From: JAOUEA01 sp963797635
Lineage (GTDB): Bacteria > Actinomycetota > UBA4738 > HRBIN12
Assembly: GCA_963797635.1 (NCBI GenBank)
Contig: CAWCPZ010000009.1
Span: forward strand, 1 to 64,000
Reading direction: 5' to 3'
Length of the DNA stretch: 64,000 nucleotides
Under the pieces are notes generated by a model. It was not told the DNA's origin and searched no databases. It worked only from the letters and a program-made list of their open reading frames with translations. The translations under genes were made by a program, and so were the position numbers. Of the stretch, positions 1 through 8,524 are shown one piece after another. Every line of letters starts with the position of its first letter. The first letter of the stretch is position 1.

Positions 1-1
1 G

Positions 2-865
2 TTCCTGCGAGAAGGTCGAGCCGTCGAGGATTCGGTCAGCCCCGACCGCTTGCTCGTCGGAGCTCAGTCCAAGCGTGGCTTCGCGACCATGCGGCGCCTG
101 TACGAACCGGATCCATGGCCGGACCCGCCTGATCGAGACGGACATCGAGACGGCAGAACTGGCGAAGCACGCTTGCAACGCGTTCCTCGCCCTCAAGATC
201 TCCTACGTCAACGCGTTGGCCAGGATGTGCGACTCGCCGGAGCCGATGTGACGGATGTCGCCGAGGTGATGGGCAGCGACCCGAGGATCGGTAGGGCGTT
301 CCTGGATGCGGGGCTGGGATACGGCGGCTACTGCTTCCCGAAGGACCTCCAAGCATTCGAGCGGCTGGCGGACCACCTGGGGAACGACTTCCCCCTCCTG
401 CGGGAAGTGGGACGGCTGAACGACGAGGCAGTGAGCGCTGCCGTCGACAAGGTGAGGGAGGCCGTGTGGAACCTCGAAGACAAACGGATCGCCTTGTTGG
501 GGCTGTCCTTCAAACCGCAAACGGACGATGTTCGATTCTCTCCTGCGTTGGCACTTGCTCGCCGGCTCTTGGACGAAGGGGCGATCGTGGTCGGGTATGA
601 CCCCTATGCCGAGGACAACGCCAAGGCCGAGCTGGCGGGCCTCGAGACCGCATCGGACGTGTACCAGGCCCTCGAAGGCGCCCACTGCGTCGTGATCTGC
701 ACTGCATGGGAGGAGTTCCGAACGTTGGATCTCGACAAGGCGAAGGAACTCCTCGCCTATCCGATCATGGTCGACGGGCGGAACCTCTTCGACCCCGTCG
801 AGATGACGGCCAAGGGCTTCACCTACCTCGGGACGGGCCGCTCGATCGGCGCAAGGACCACCTGA
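2..865 (+). CDS. UDP-glucose 6-dehydrogenase, 3' part (5' truncated by window, two frameshifts)
   Basis: Oxidises UDP-glucose to UDP-glucuronate with two NAD+, in the cytoplasm. The N-terminal Rossmann domain lies outside the window. The central and C-terminal domains are present, including the catalytic-cysteine motif GYGGYCFPKD. Reading starts in frame 2, moves to another frame at about 108-110 (an extra G; the new frame gives IHGRTRLIETDIETAEL), and returns to frame 2 at about 231 (one base missing; LAGADVTDVAEVMG follows). The two shifts cancel, so the protein is nearly complete and sequence error is the likeliest cause. One base separates its stop from the GTG of the UDP-xylose synthase gene. 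The two enzymes form a UDP-glucose to UDP-glucuronate to UDP-xylose route, probably for cell-envelope polysaccharide. Confidence 0.9.
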   Translation, partial: FLREGRAVEDSVSPDRLLVGAQSKRGFATMRRLYEPDPWPDPPDRDGHRDGRTGEARLQRVPRPQDLLRQRVGQDVRLAGADVTDVAEVMGSDPRIGRAFLDAGLGYGGYCFPKDLQAFERLADHLGNDFPLLREVGRLNDEAVSAAVDKVREAVWNLEDKRIALLGLSFKPQTDDVRFSPALALARRLLDEGAIVVGYDPYAEDNAKAELAGLETASDVYQALEGAHCVVICTAWEEFRTLDLDKAKELLAYPIMVDGRNLFDPVEMTAKGFTYLGTGRSIGARTT

Positions 866-866
866 C

Positions 867-1805
867 GTGCCACGCGCGCTGGTGACCGGCGGGGCAGGTC
901 TGCTTGGCTCGCATCTGTGTGAACGGCTCCTTGCCGAGGGCTGGGAAGTGCTGTGCTTCGATTCGCTGTTGACCGGGAACGCCGAGAATCTCTCCGGCCC
1001 ACTCGTCAACGACCGTTTCCGGTTCGAGCGCTATGACGTCACCAACCATCTCCATGTCGAAGGCGACCTCGACTGGATCTTCCATTTCGCTTCTCCGGCT
1101 TCGCCGACGGACTACCTCGAACACCCCATCCACACCCTGAAGGTAGGCGCCCTCGGGACGATGCGAGCCCTCGGACTGGCGAAAGCCAAGGGGTCGGGGT
1201 TCATGCTCGCTTCGACCTCGGAGGTCTACGGCGATCCGCTGGTCCACCCCCAGCCCGAGAGTTACTGGGGGAACGTCAATCCGATCGGTCCCCGAGGCGT
1301 CTACGACGAGGCGAAGCGTTTCGCCGAGGCGATGGCAATGGCGTATCACCGAGCCCATGGCGTCCCGGTCAAGATCATCCGGATCTTCAACACCTATGGG
1401 CCCCGGATGCGTCGAGACGACGGACGGGCCGTTCCGACATTCATCGATCAGGCACTCAACGGCGAGCCGATCACGGTGCATGGAGATGGTTCCCAGACAC
1501 GCTCGCTGTGTTACGTCGACGACCTGATCGAAGGCATCTGGCGATACCTCCAGTCCGACGTGATCGGTCAACCGGTCAACCTGGGGAATCCTCAGGAGGT
1601 CACGGTCCTGGATCTGGCCCGTGAGATCGCATCGATCGCTGCGAGCGACTCCGAGATCGTCTTCCTCGATCGCCCGGTCGACGACCCGGAAGTGAGGTGC
1701 CCCGACATCTCGCTCGCGAGGTCGTCGTTCGGATGGGAGCCCACGATCCCTTTGCACCAAGGACTGGAGAGGACGATCGAGTGGGCGCGAGAGCGCGCGA
1801 CCTGA
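867..1805 (+). CDS. UDP-glucuronate decarboxylase (UDP-xylose synthase), extended SDR
   Basis: Converts UDP-glucuronate to UDP-xylose through a 4-keto intermediate, using bound NAD+. The 312-residue protein has the Rossmann motif GGAGLLG at residues 8-14, a TSE segment near 117-119 and the catalytic Tyr146-Lys150 pair. The stretch YWGNVNPIGPRGVYDEAKR is characteristic of UXS enzymes and separates them from dTDP-glucose 4,6-dehydratases. The GTG start lies one base after the dehydrogenase stop, so the genes are probably co-transcribed and translationally coupled. A wider NAD-dependent epimerase role is the alternative, but the motif and the neighbour both favour UXS. Confidence 0.88.
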   Translation: MPRALVTGGAGLLGSHLCERLLAEGWEVLCFDSLLTGNAENLSGPLVNDRFRFERYDVTNHLHVEGDLDWIFHFASPASPTDYLEHPIHTLKVGALGTMRALGLAKAKGSGFMLASTSEVYGDPLVHPQPESYWGNVNPIGPRGVYDEAKRFAEAMAMAYHRAHGVPVKIIRIFNTYGPRMRRDDGRAVPTFIDQALNGEPITVHGDGSQTRSLCYVDDLIEGIWRYLQSDVIGQPVNLGNPQEVTVLDLAREIASIAASDSEIVFLDRPVDDPEVRCPDISLARSSFGWEPTIPLHQGLERTIEWARERAT

Positions 1806-1811
1806 CCCCTC

Positions 1812-2462
1812 CTACGGGGCCTGGGGCGCCTCGGGGAGCGCCTCCGCGCTGGGCCCGAGAACGGTCGGCGGCCCCGCATCGGGCTCGCGGACCACGATCA
1901 CTCCCTCGTCGCGGCCCTCCATGGAGGCTTCCAGCTCGGCGATGACCTGAAGCACTCGGTTGGATGCGGCTCGCAACTCCTCTCGCACCGACTCTTGCCG
2001 CGCAACCATCCGAGAGGTGGCTAGGCCGGCCTCCTTCTCGGCGTCGGCAAGTGTTTGCCGCGCCAACGTGTTCATCTGCTCCACCTCGGACTGGTTGCGT
2101 TGTGCCTCGGCCCGTGCCTCCTCGCGGATTCGCTCTGCATCGGTTTCCGCCTCGGTGCGCAACCTGGCGACGTCCCGATCCAGCCCCACCATGAGGTCGG
2201 CCACGCGAGAGGTGACCTGTTCATAGCTGTCGGGCGCAGAGGCAGTGGCCGCGAGGGCTTCATCCCGTTCCTGGTTCGCCCTCTCGAGCCGGGAGCCGAG
2301 GTCGCTCGCTTGGGACTCGAGGGCCTGCACGCGGTCGGCGATCTTTGTCAGGTACTCCAGGACTTGATCCGGGTCGTACCCACGCTTGACGGTCTTGAAC
2401 TTCGTTTCTCGGATCCGCTCGGGCGTGGTCGAGAGCGCGAGATTCAGTTGGACGATATCCAT
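1812..2462 (-). CDS. DivIVA domain-containing coiled-coil protein
   Basis: A 216-residue protein whose N-terminal 45 residues match the DivIVA membrane-binding region (FKTVKRGYDPDQVLEYL). A long coiled coil rich in Glu, Arg and Ala and an acidic Pro/Ala tail follow. Actinobacterial DivIVA/Wag31 relatives mark curved membranes and recruit polar-growth or division factors. The start MDIVQLNL was chosen because an AGGGGAG ribosome-binding site lies just upstream and the DivIVA homology begins at once; the frame is open 51 codons further but carries no family similarity. It converges on the UDP-xylose synthase gene. It is shorter than canonical Wag31, so its exact division role is inferred. Confidence 0.8.
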   Translation of the reverse strand: MDIVQLNLALSTTPERIRETKFKTVKRGYDPDQVLEYLTKIADRVQALESQASDLGSRLERANQERDEALAATASAPDSYEQVTSRVADLMVGLDRDVARLRTEAETDAERIREEARAEAQRNQSEVEQMNTLARQTLADAEKEAGLATSRMVARQESVREELRAASNRVLQVIAELEASMEGRDEGVIVVREPDAGPPTVLGPSAEALPEAPQAP

Positions 2463-2709
2463 CGGTGGCTCCCCTCGTCTGAGCGGGGAACGGCTCAGAT
2501 GATTTGAGCGTACCGCCGTGTGGCTTCGACGCGCTAGGGCCAAAAGGAGGAGAACCCGACCCATTGTCCCGGCCGACATGGCCCAGCAGGCGGCCCAGGA
2601 CATCGCGGACTTCATCCTCGGTTAGCACCTGGTTAGCAGGAAACCGTCGGCCGAGTGCGGGACTCGGTCTGATGAAGCCCTGCCCTGGCACGGCGCGGTG
2701 GAACCTCAG

Positions 2710-2795
2710 TGCCCGGGGTGGGATTCGAACCCACACGCCTCTTTCGAGGCAGGCGCTTTTAAGGCGCCGTCGTCTACCGGTTCCGACACCCGGGC
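2710..2795 (-). tRNA. tRNA-Leu (anticodon UAA)
   Basis: Read on the minus strand it folds as a class II tRNA. The acceptor stem is GCCCGGG/CCCGGGC with discriminator A. The anticodon arm is GGCGC-CTTAAAA-GCGCC, placing TAA at 34-36. A variable arm of the long type is present, and the T arm is GTGGG-TTCGAAT-CCCAC. No CCA is encoded after the discriminator. Confidence 0.95.
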
Positions 2796-2883
2796 AGGGA
2801 CCTTGATGCTAACGGCCATCGTGCAGAAGGGATACCGCCTTCAAGGTAGCTAGTCATTCGGGGCTACGGCCGATATCTCAGAC

Positions 2884-3339
2884 ATGCGGTGGACGGAGAG
2901 ACACGCCGAAGACGGCTTCACCTTGATCGAACTCATGGTGGTCGTGCTGATCCTGGGCGTGTTGATCATCATCGCCATCCCCACGTTCCTCGGTGCCCGT
3001 CATCGTGCGATGGATCGCCGGGTACAGGTCAACATCCGCAACGCGTTCCTGGCCGAGAAGGCCTACTACACGGACGCCGTGGCCTATACCGACGTCCCCG
3101 CCGACATGACCGCCATCGAGCCGGCGTTGAACTACGTTGCCGGCGACACCCCCTTGATCGCGAACACGGTCTACCTCTACTGGCTGCCGGGGCCGGACGA
3201 GATCTACATCTCGTCCAAGAGCGAGGCGGGGATGTGCTTCTACCTGATGGAGGCCGCCGCGACCGGCGCGCGGTATGCCACCGCGGCCGACCCGGCATGC
3301 GGGCCCGCGGACACGCAGACCTACGGCAACGGCTGGTAG
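2884..3339 (+). CDS. Type IV pilin-like protein (prepilin N-terminal motif)
   Basis: A 151-residue secreted or pilus subunit. The N-terminus has a short basic leader ending in Gly, then the prepilin peptidase signature G-FTLIELMVVVLILGVLI, so cleavage and N-methylation are expected at the Phe after Gly. The hydrophobic alpha1 helix is followed by a globular domain with a Cys pair near the C-terminus (AGMCFY and DPACG), typical of a pilin disulfide loop. No assembly genes (pilB, pilC, pilD) are nearby, so it may be an orphan major or minor pilin. The start was chosen to keep the short leader. It converges on the epimerase gene, with four bases between stops. Confidence 0.85.
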   Translation: MRWTERHAEDGFTLIELMVVVLILGVLIIIAIPTFLGARHRAMDRRVQVNIRNAFLAEKAYYTDAVAYTDVPADMTAIEPALNYVAGDTPLIANTVYLYWLPGPDEIYISSKSEAGMCFYLMEAAATGARYATAADPACGPADTQTYGNGW

Positions 3340-3343
3340 GCGC

Positions 3344-4378
3344 TCACAGGAACCCCAGGTCGCGCTGCTCGGCGTACCAGCGCACCGTGCGTCCGATCGC
3401 TGCTTCGAAGTCGTACTCCGGCGAATACCCCAGGACCCGTTCCGCCGCCCGGACGTCCGCGTGCGATGCACCGATCTCCCCCGCGCGCGCGGGCGCGTGG
3501 ACGGGTGATGGCTGATCCCCCGGCACGATCCGTCTCACGAGGTCGGCGAGGGCGTTCACGGTGTGCCGATCACCGAGGGCCACGTTGTAGGCGCGGCCCC
3601 AGGCATCGGGCGTCGAGTCGACCGCCAACAACATCGCCTGCACGACGTCGCCCACGTACACGAAATCGCGTGATTGCTCCCCGTCCCCGTCGATCGTCAT
3701 CGGCGCACCCTCCAACGCCGCCACGATGAACCGCGCCACCACCGAGGCATCGGGCGCATCGGGATCCTGCCGCGGCCCGAACACGTTGAACGGGCGCACG
3801 ATGACGGTGGCGAGGTCGTACTGCGCGTGGAAGGCGACGGCGGAAGCCTCGGCAGCGATGCGGGTGGCCGCGTAGACCGTCGACGGACGCGGCAGGAGCT
3901 CTTCATGGAGCGGGAGACCGTCCTGCACGCCGTAGATCGCGGCGGACGACGCCACGATCACCCGGAGGCACCCCGCGTCACGCGCTGCCGTGAGCACATG
4001 GTGGGTGCCCGTGGCGTTCACGCCGTGGGCGTAGCCGGGGTCGAGGGCCGCCCGTTCGGCCGAGGTCATCGCCGCCAGGTGGAACACCGTCGTACATCCC
4101 TGCGTTGCCGCCCACACGGCTTCCAGGTCGCGGACGTCACCTTCGACGAACTCCGCTTCCCCGACGAGGTCTTCCAGGTTCACGAGCGAGCCGGTGGACA
4201 GATCGTCGAAGACCCGGACCGCCATGCCCTGCCGGACGAGCGCATGCACCAGGTTCGATCCCACGAAGCCGGCACCACCCGTGACGAGGCAGCGATCGCC
4301 CAGCGGCAGGTCTCCCCGACCGAGCACCTGGCGGTGCCCCGGCTCGCCCATGGGGACACGCGGGTGGGTGCCTTCCAT
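3344..4378 (-). CDS. NAD-dependent epimerase/dehydratase with Tyr-x3-Arg instead of Tyr-x3-Lys
   Basis: A 344-residue extended short-chain dehydrogenase of the GalE/UDP-sugar epimerase group. It has the NAD-binding GGAGFVG near residue 34, the downstream motif RPFNVFGPRQ, and FVYVGDVV near the C-terminal third. The active-site segment reads VYAATRIAAEA, so the usual catalytic Lys is Arg173 (codon CGC, not one base from a Lys codon). Substrate cannot be assigned, but the nearby UDP-glucose dehydrogenase and UDP-xylose synthase suggest nucleotide-sugar work. The start at 4378 gives the usual family length; a second ATG at 4351 is possible. Confidence 0.82.
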   Translation of the reverse strand: MEGTHPRVPMGEPGHRQVLGRGDLPLGDRCLVTGGAGFVGSNLVHALVRQGMAVRVFDDLSTGSLVNLEDLVGEAEFVEGDVRDLEAVWAATQGCTTVFHLAAMTSAERAALDPGYAHGVNATGTHHVLTAARDAGCLRVIVASSAAIYGVQDGLPLHEELLPRPSTVYAATRIAAEASAVAFHAQYDLATVIVRPFNVFGPRQDPDAPDASVVARFIVAALEGAPMTIDGDGEQSRDFVYVGDVVQAMLLAVDSTPDAWGRAYNVALGDRHTVNALADLVRRIVPGDQPSPVHAPARAGEIGASHADVRAAERVLGYSPEYDFEAAIGRTVRWYAEQRDLGFL

Positions 4379-4436
4379 GCTGGGCGAGCCTAGCCCACCC
4401 CGCCGCCGGAACGGGATCCGATCTGGCGAGGTGCGT

Positions 4437-5087
4437 TCATCGGTCGGCGCGGGCGCGGACGAGCGAGGCGAGCGCCCGCACGTCGTCGGCGTCCAGCACG
4501 CCCGAACCGGACACGGCCAGGACCAGGTTGTCGTCACGCCACACGACGATCACCAGGTGCGACCCGCCCGAGGTCCCCTCCAGCGCGAAGGACTCCTGGC
4601 CCAGGTCGGGCGCCGGGAGCTCCTCGGAACGGTCGAACTGTCGCGTCCGCAGATCCTGGCCGAACCGCCCGTAGGCACTGGCGGCGCCGTCGGCGGTCGT
4701 GAACAACCCGGTGATGCCCTGGGCGAACGGCGCGTCGAGCGGCAGCTCCCCCGACCCCGGACCCGACCACCCCGCGGGACCGAACAGCGACACGTGACCC
4801 ACCACGAACCCGTCGTCGACGAGGTCGCTCCGCTCCTGTGCGTCCTTCGCGAACGCGTCCAGGTCCTGGAACCCGGACAACGCCTCGGCGTAGCCCGTGC
4901 CGGGCGGCGCATCGTCGGGGGTGAGCACGATCGCGTCCAGGTCCTGGCGGTGGAACGACCCCGGAGCGCTCGACGCCGCCTCGTCGGATCCCAGGTGCAC
5001 CGTGCACGAGGCCAGGAGCATCGAGCACACGATGACGCTCGACCGAACGATCGCCGCGGGCGCGGTGCATGGAGCCGACGCTACCAT
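4437..5087 (-). CDS. Hypothetical secreted lipoprotein
   Basis: I do not recognise a family. The 216-residue product has an N-terminal hydrophobic segment ending in a lipobox-like LLASC (Cys28), so it is probably a membrane-anchored lipoprotein facing outside. The mature part is soluble, with no further membrane segment, and alternates hydrophobic strands (LVIVVWRDDNLVLAVSG) with acidic loops. The ATG at 5087 overlaps the -10-like box of the divergent adenosine deaminase gene, leaving six bases between the two starts. The pair therefore shares one very compact divergent promoter region. Confidence 0.6.
   Translation of the reverse strand: MVASAPCTAPAAIVRSSVIVCSMLLASCTVHLGSDEAASSAPGSFHRQDLDAIVLTPDDAPPGTGYAEALSGFQDLDAFAKDAQERSDLVDDGFVVGHVSLFGPAGWSGPGSGELPLDAPFAQGITGLFTTADGAASAYGRFGQDLRTRQFDRSEELPAPDLGQESFALEGTSGGSHLVIVVWRDDNLVLAVSGSGVLDADDVRALASLVRARADR
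5082..5087 (+). promoter_or_regulatory. -10 element (TACCAT) for leaderless adenosine deaminase mRNA
   Basis: TACCAT lies six bases before the ATG at 5094 and there is no Shine-Dalgarno site. Transcription from this box would start at or next to the ATG. Confidence 0.5.
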
Positions 5088-5093
5088 CCGTGG

Positions 5094-6099
5094 ATGCGAG
5101 ACCTCCGTGCGCTCCCCAAGGCCGAACTCCACATCCACATGGAGGGGGCGATGCGGGTCGCCACCGTGCTCGAACTCGTCGAGCGCAACGGCGTGCCGGT
5201 ACCGTCCGGCCTCACCGAGACCGGCTGGCGGTTCAGCGGACCGGAGGATTTCATCGCGCAGTACATCGCCGTGTGCGGCCTGATGACGCGGCTGGAGGAC
5301 TACCAGCGTCTGGGCCGGGAGGTCGCCGAGGACCTCGCCGCCACCGGGGTGCGCTACGCCGAGGCGGTCTTCACCCCGTCGGCGCATGCCGCCACGATGG
5401 GCGAGGACTGGTTCGGGCCCATCGAGGCACTGCTGGACGGGCTCGCCGCCGGCGAACGCGCGACCGGTACCGCGGTGCGGCTCACCCCCGACGTGGTGCG
5501 CGATGCCGGGATGGACGCGGGACGCCGCACGCTCGAGGTCGCGCGGAAGTTCGCCGGCCGCGGCGTGGTGGCGCTCAACTGTGCGGGCAGCGAGGTGGCG
5601 GCGATCGCCCCGTTCGCGTCGCTGTTCGCCGAAGCCAAGGAGGCCGGCCTGGGTTCGGTACCGCACGCCGGCGAATGGGCCGGGCCCGAGAACGTGTGGG
5701 AGACGCTCGAGCACTACGCGCCGGACCGCATCGGACACGGCGTTCGTGCGATCGACGATCCCCAGCTGGTGGAGACGCTCGCCGAACGACGGATCCCCTT
5801 GGAGGTCTCGCCACTGTCCAACGTGGCCACCGGCGTCTACCCCTCGCTCGAGGCCCATCCGTTCCTTCGGTTGCGGAAGCGCGGGCGTGGTGGTGACGCT
5901 CAACTCCGACGATCCGCCGATGTTCGGCGGCGGATGGCTCACCCCGGTGTACGAGGCCGCCCGCCGGGCATGGGGCCTGAGCGACGAGGAGCTCGCCGCG
6001 ATCGCCCGGACCGGGGTGGACGTCTCGTTCGCCGACGACGAGCGCAAGGCCGAGCTGGGCCGCGCGATCGACGCCTGGCTCGCCGATCCGGGTGCTTGA
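5094..6099 (+). CDS. Adenosine deaminase family protein (one frameshift)
   Basis: Hydrolytic deaminase of adenosine or adenine in purine salvage. Zinc and catalytic motifs appear in order: HIHMEG (metal His pair) at the N-terminus, HAGE (catalytic Glu) about residue 195, GHGVRAID (His), then SPLSNV and NSDDPP (metal and catalytic Asp). The last two motif regions lie in different frames. An extra base near 5880 shifts the frame inside FLRLRK, after which AGVVVTLNSDDPP continues to a TGA at 6097-6099. All catalytic residues survive, so a sequence error is likelier than inactivation. MEGAM instead of the common LEGSL is slightly unusual. Adenosine versus adenine specificity is not resolved. Confidence 0.85.
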
Positions 6100-6109
6100 T
6101 GCCGGGCGG

Positions 6110-6173
6110 ACATCGCCTAGGCTCGGAACGCACGCGTCCCCCGGAGTGAAGGGCGATGTGTCGACCCCGAGCC
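6110..6173. repeat. Interleaved inverted repeats in a convergent intergenic region
   Basis: ACATCGCC (6110-6117) is complementary to GGCGATGT (6152-6159), and GGCTCGG (6120-6126) is complementary to CCGAGCC (6167-6173). The pairs interleave, so an RNA could form either helix or a pseudoknot. The region lies between the convergent adenosine deaminase and cyclophilin stops, so a transcription-end role is possible. Confidence 0.35.
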
Positions 6174-6213
6174 GATAGGGATGGATTCGCCGAACGTGGT
6201 CCGGCTGTAACGC

Positions 6214-7046
6214 CTAGGACTCGGCGATCGTCACCGAGTCGATGTACACCGGGCCCGGCGGCGCGCTCTGGTCGCCCCGGCACGGGCGCCCACGTGGTGC
6301 GCGGCCCGATCTTCTCGACCACATCCATGCCCCTTCGTGACGGTGCCGAAGATCGTGTACTGCTGTGGCGGATCCAGGTTCGGGGTCGGAGCCAGCGTGA
6401 AGAAGAACTGACTCCCGTTGGCTCCGGTCTGCTGTTCGCGTAGGCGAGCACGCCGGGTGCGTCGAAGCTGACACCTCCGGCGAGGTGACGGGGAACTCGA
6501 TAGCCCGGGCCACCGGTGCCGGTCGCCCGCGGGTCGCCTCCCTGGATCACGAAGTCCTCCACGATCCGGTGGAAGGCTGAGCCGTCGTAGAAGCCCTGCT
6601 GCGCCAGGAACACGAAGCTGTTGACCCCTTCGGTAGCCGATCTTGGGCAGCAGCTCGATCTCGATGGTGCCGCACGAGGTCTCGATGGTGGCCGTGTAGG
6701 ATGTCGACGGGTCGATCGTCATCTTCGGCGGCGCCGTCGAACGTGCGGCTTGGGCTTGCCGTCTTCGCGGCACCGTCCCGCCGCAGGCGACCTTGGCGCG
6801 ATCGCACTGCGGAGTGACCGTGCCGGTCTGGGTGCCGGGCTCGGCCGACACCGAAGGGCTCGCGGCGTCGGTCTGGTCATCGCCGCCCCCGAACAGGATG
6901 AACGCGCCGACCGCCACCAGGATCAACGCGATCCCGCCGGCGACGAGCCCGATCGTGAGATCGCGGCGCCGCTTGGCGGCGCGGCGCTCGGCCTGGCGTC
7001 GCTGTGCGAGTTTGGCGAGTTGCTTGTCCCGGGATCGCTTCGGCAT
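6214..7046 (-). pseudogene. Membrane-anchored cyclophilin-type peptidyl-prolyl isomerase, broken by at least six frameshifts
   Basis: The N-terminus reads as a basic, Arg/Lys-rich cytoplasmic segment, then one membrane helix (about residues 30-52) and an acidic linker, as in actinobacterial PpiB-like proteins. Cyclophilin motifs are recognisable but scattered over all three frames: GTIEIELLPKIG, then FYDGSAFHRIVEDFVIQGGDP, GVSFDAPGVLAYAN, GANGSQFFFTLAPTPNLD, QYTIFGTVTKG, MDVVEKIG and a final PVYIDSVTIAES. No long deletion is needed, only single-base changes. Neighbouring genes have zero or one such change, so this is either a fresh pseudogene or a poorly resolved patch of sequence. The active-site segments (FHRI, GSQFFF) are intact. 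Confidence 0.75.
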
Positions 7047-7059
7047 ACGGCCGATGAGG

Positions 7060-8475
7060 TTACCGGATGTCGAGCATCTCGAAGGCGAGACCGTCCAAGA
7101 TGTCGGTCTCGCTCACCAGGGCACGGTCGAACCCGAAGGAGCGCATCGTTTCGACCAGCACCACGCCGCCGGCGACGATCACGTCCCCGCGCCCGGGGGC
7201 CATCACCACCATGGCGGCACGCTCCGCGTCGGTCATCGCCGCCAGATCGCCGAGCACCCGTTCGGCGTCGGCCAGGGTGAGCGTGGTGCGATGGATCAGG
7301 TCGGGGTCGTAGCGATCCAGGCCGAGCGCGATCGCCTGCATCGTGGTCGCGGTCCCCGCCACGGCCACGAAGGTTCGAGCCTCCCGCACCGGCACGGCGG
7401 CTTCGACCCCGATCAGGGTGTCCGTCGCCTCGGTCGCCAGCGCAGCGAGTTCCTCCCGCGAGGGAGGGTCGAGACGGACGTGGCGTTCGGTGAGGCGCAC
7501 GCTCCCCATCTGCGTCGAGATCGCATGCTCCGCGCGGCCGGGTTCGGTCCCCACGACGAACTCGGTCGAACCGCCGCCGATGTCCTGGACCAGGAACGGG
7601 CCCTCGCCCGGATCGAGCCCGTGCGTCCCGCCGAGGAACGACAGCCCGGCCTCCTGCTCACCGGTGATGATCTCCGGGGCGCCGCCGCTGTGCCGGCGCA
7701 CGGCCTCGACGAACGCCTCGCGGTTCTCGGCGTCGCGCACGGCGCTCGTGGCGCCCACGCGGATGCGCTCGGCCCCGAGCGCGCGCGCACGGCGACAGAA
7801 CGTGGCGAGCACCTCCACGGTGCGGGCCAATCGCTCCGGGTCCAGGCGACCGGTGCGGTCCACGTCCTTGCCCAGCCGCGTGATCACCATGTCGCGCGCG
7901 AGCTCGGTGGGCGGCGTGCCCGGTTCGACCACGAGGAGCCGGATCGAGTTCGTGCCCTGGTCGATCGCGGCCACGCGTCCCGGTCGCTGCTCGGCATGGA
8001 CCGGCTCGATCTGTGCGGCGGTCCAGGCCCCGACGGGATCCTCGCCACCCGCCAGGTGGTAGGCGTAGTGCGCGTGCAGGCACTTCACGCCCGTGCGCGT
8101 GCCCGCCACCCCGCCCCAGCCGCGCGCCGTCTCGAGGTCGGTGGCGCGGTCGGCGGCGTAGGCGCGATGGGCGGCCTCCACGGCCCGATCGAACGCCTCG
8201 TCCGCATGGATCCGGTCGTTCATGCGGGCGATCGCACCGCCGGACTCCACCCGGGCGACGGCCTTCACCGCGGTGGGGCAGGTGAGCCAGTACGTGGTCG
8301 GGAACGGATCGCCGTGGGCGTCGATCGGCGCGTTGCGGATCACGAGCGGGTGTCCGCCGGTGCATCGCGCCACCACCGTGAACGGGGTCGTGGGCTCGCG
8401 CCCCAGCTGCTCGGCCACCGCCACGACGTCGGCCGCGCGCAACGATCGCTGGGCGGTGGGCAACGGTGCCTGCAT
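7060..8475 (-). CDS. ppx: DUF501-Ppx/GppA fusion: exopolyphosphatase family protein
   Basis: A 471-residue single frame holding two proteins that are usually separate neighbours in actinobacteria. Residues about 10-155 are a DUF501 domain (DPFPTTYWLTCP, GVKCLHAHYAYHLAGG). From Val168 the Ppx/GppA actin-fold phosphatase begins (VAAIDQGTNSIRLLV), with QDIGGGSTEFV, MGSVRLTERH and VAVAGTATTMQA. Ppx/GppA enzymes hydrolyse polyphosphate or the pppGpp gamma-phosphate. No stop separates the domains; the GTG of Val168 could still start a Ppx-only product. In an indel-prone sequence a hidden frameshift could have erased a stop, so the fusion needs confirmation. The catalytic motifs look complete. Confidence 0.85.
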   Translation of the reverse strand: MQAPLPTAQRSLRAADVVAVAEQLGREPTTPFTVVARCTGGHPLVIRNAPIDAHGDPFPTTYWLTCPTAVKAVARVESGGAIARMNDRIHADEAFDRAVEAAHRAYAADRATDLETARGWGGVAGTRTGVKCLHAHYAYHLAGGEDPVGAWTAAQIEPVHAEQRPGRVAAIDQGTNSIRLLVVEPGTPPTELARDMVITRLGKDVDRTGRLDPERLARTVEVLATFCRRARALGAERIRVGATSAVRDAENREAFVEAVRRHSGGAPEIITGEQEAGLSFLGGTHGLDPGEGPFLVQDIGGGSTEFVVGTEPGRAEHAISTQMGSVRLTERHVRLDPPSREELAALATEATDTLIGVEAAVPVREARTFVAVAGTATTMQAIALGLDRYDPDLIHRTTLTLADAERVLGDLAAMTDAERAAMVVMAPGRGDVIVAGGVVLVETMRSFGFDRALVSETDILDGLAFEMLDIR

Positions 8476-8511
8476 GAGCCCATGGTGGCAGAGGCGACGA
8501 GGACCGGCCGG

Positions 8512-8517
8512 TAGCAT
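8512..8517 (+). promoter_or_regulatory. -10 element (TAGCAT), leaderless
   Basis: TAGCAT is seven bases before the ATG at 8525, with no ribosome-binding site. Confidence 0.5.
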
Positions 8518-8524
8518 CCGGACC

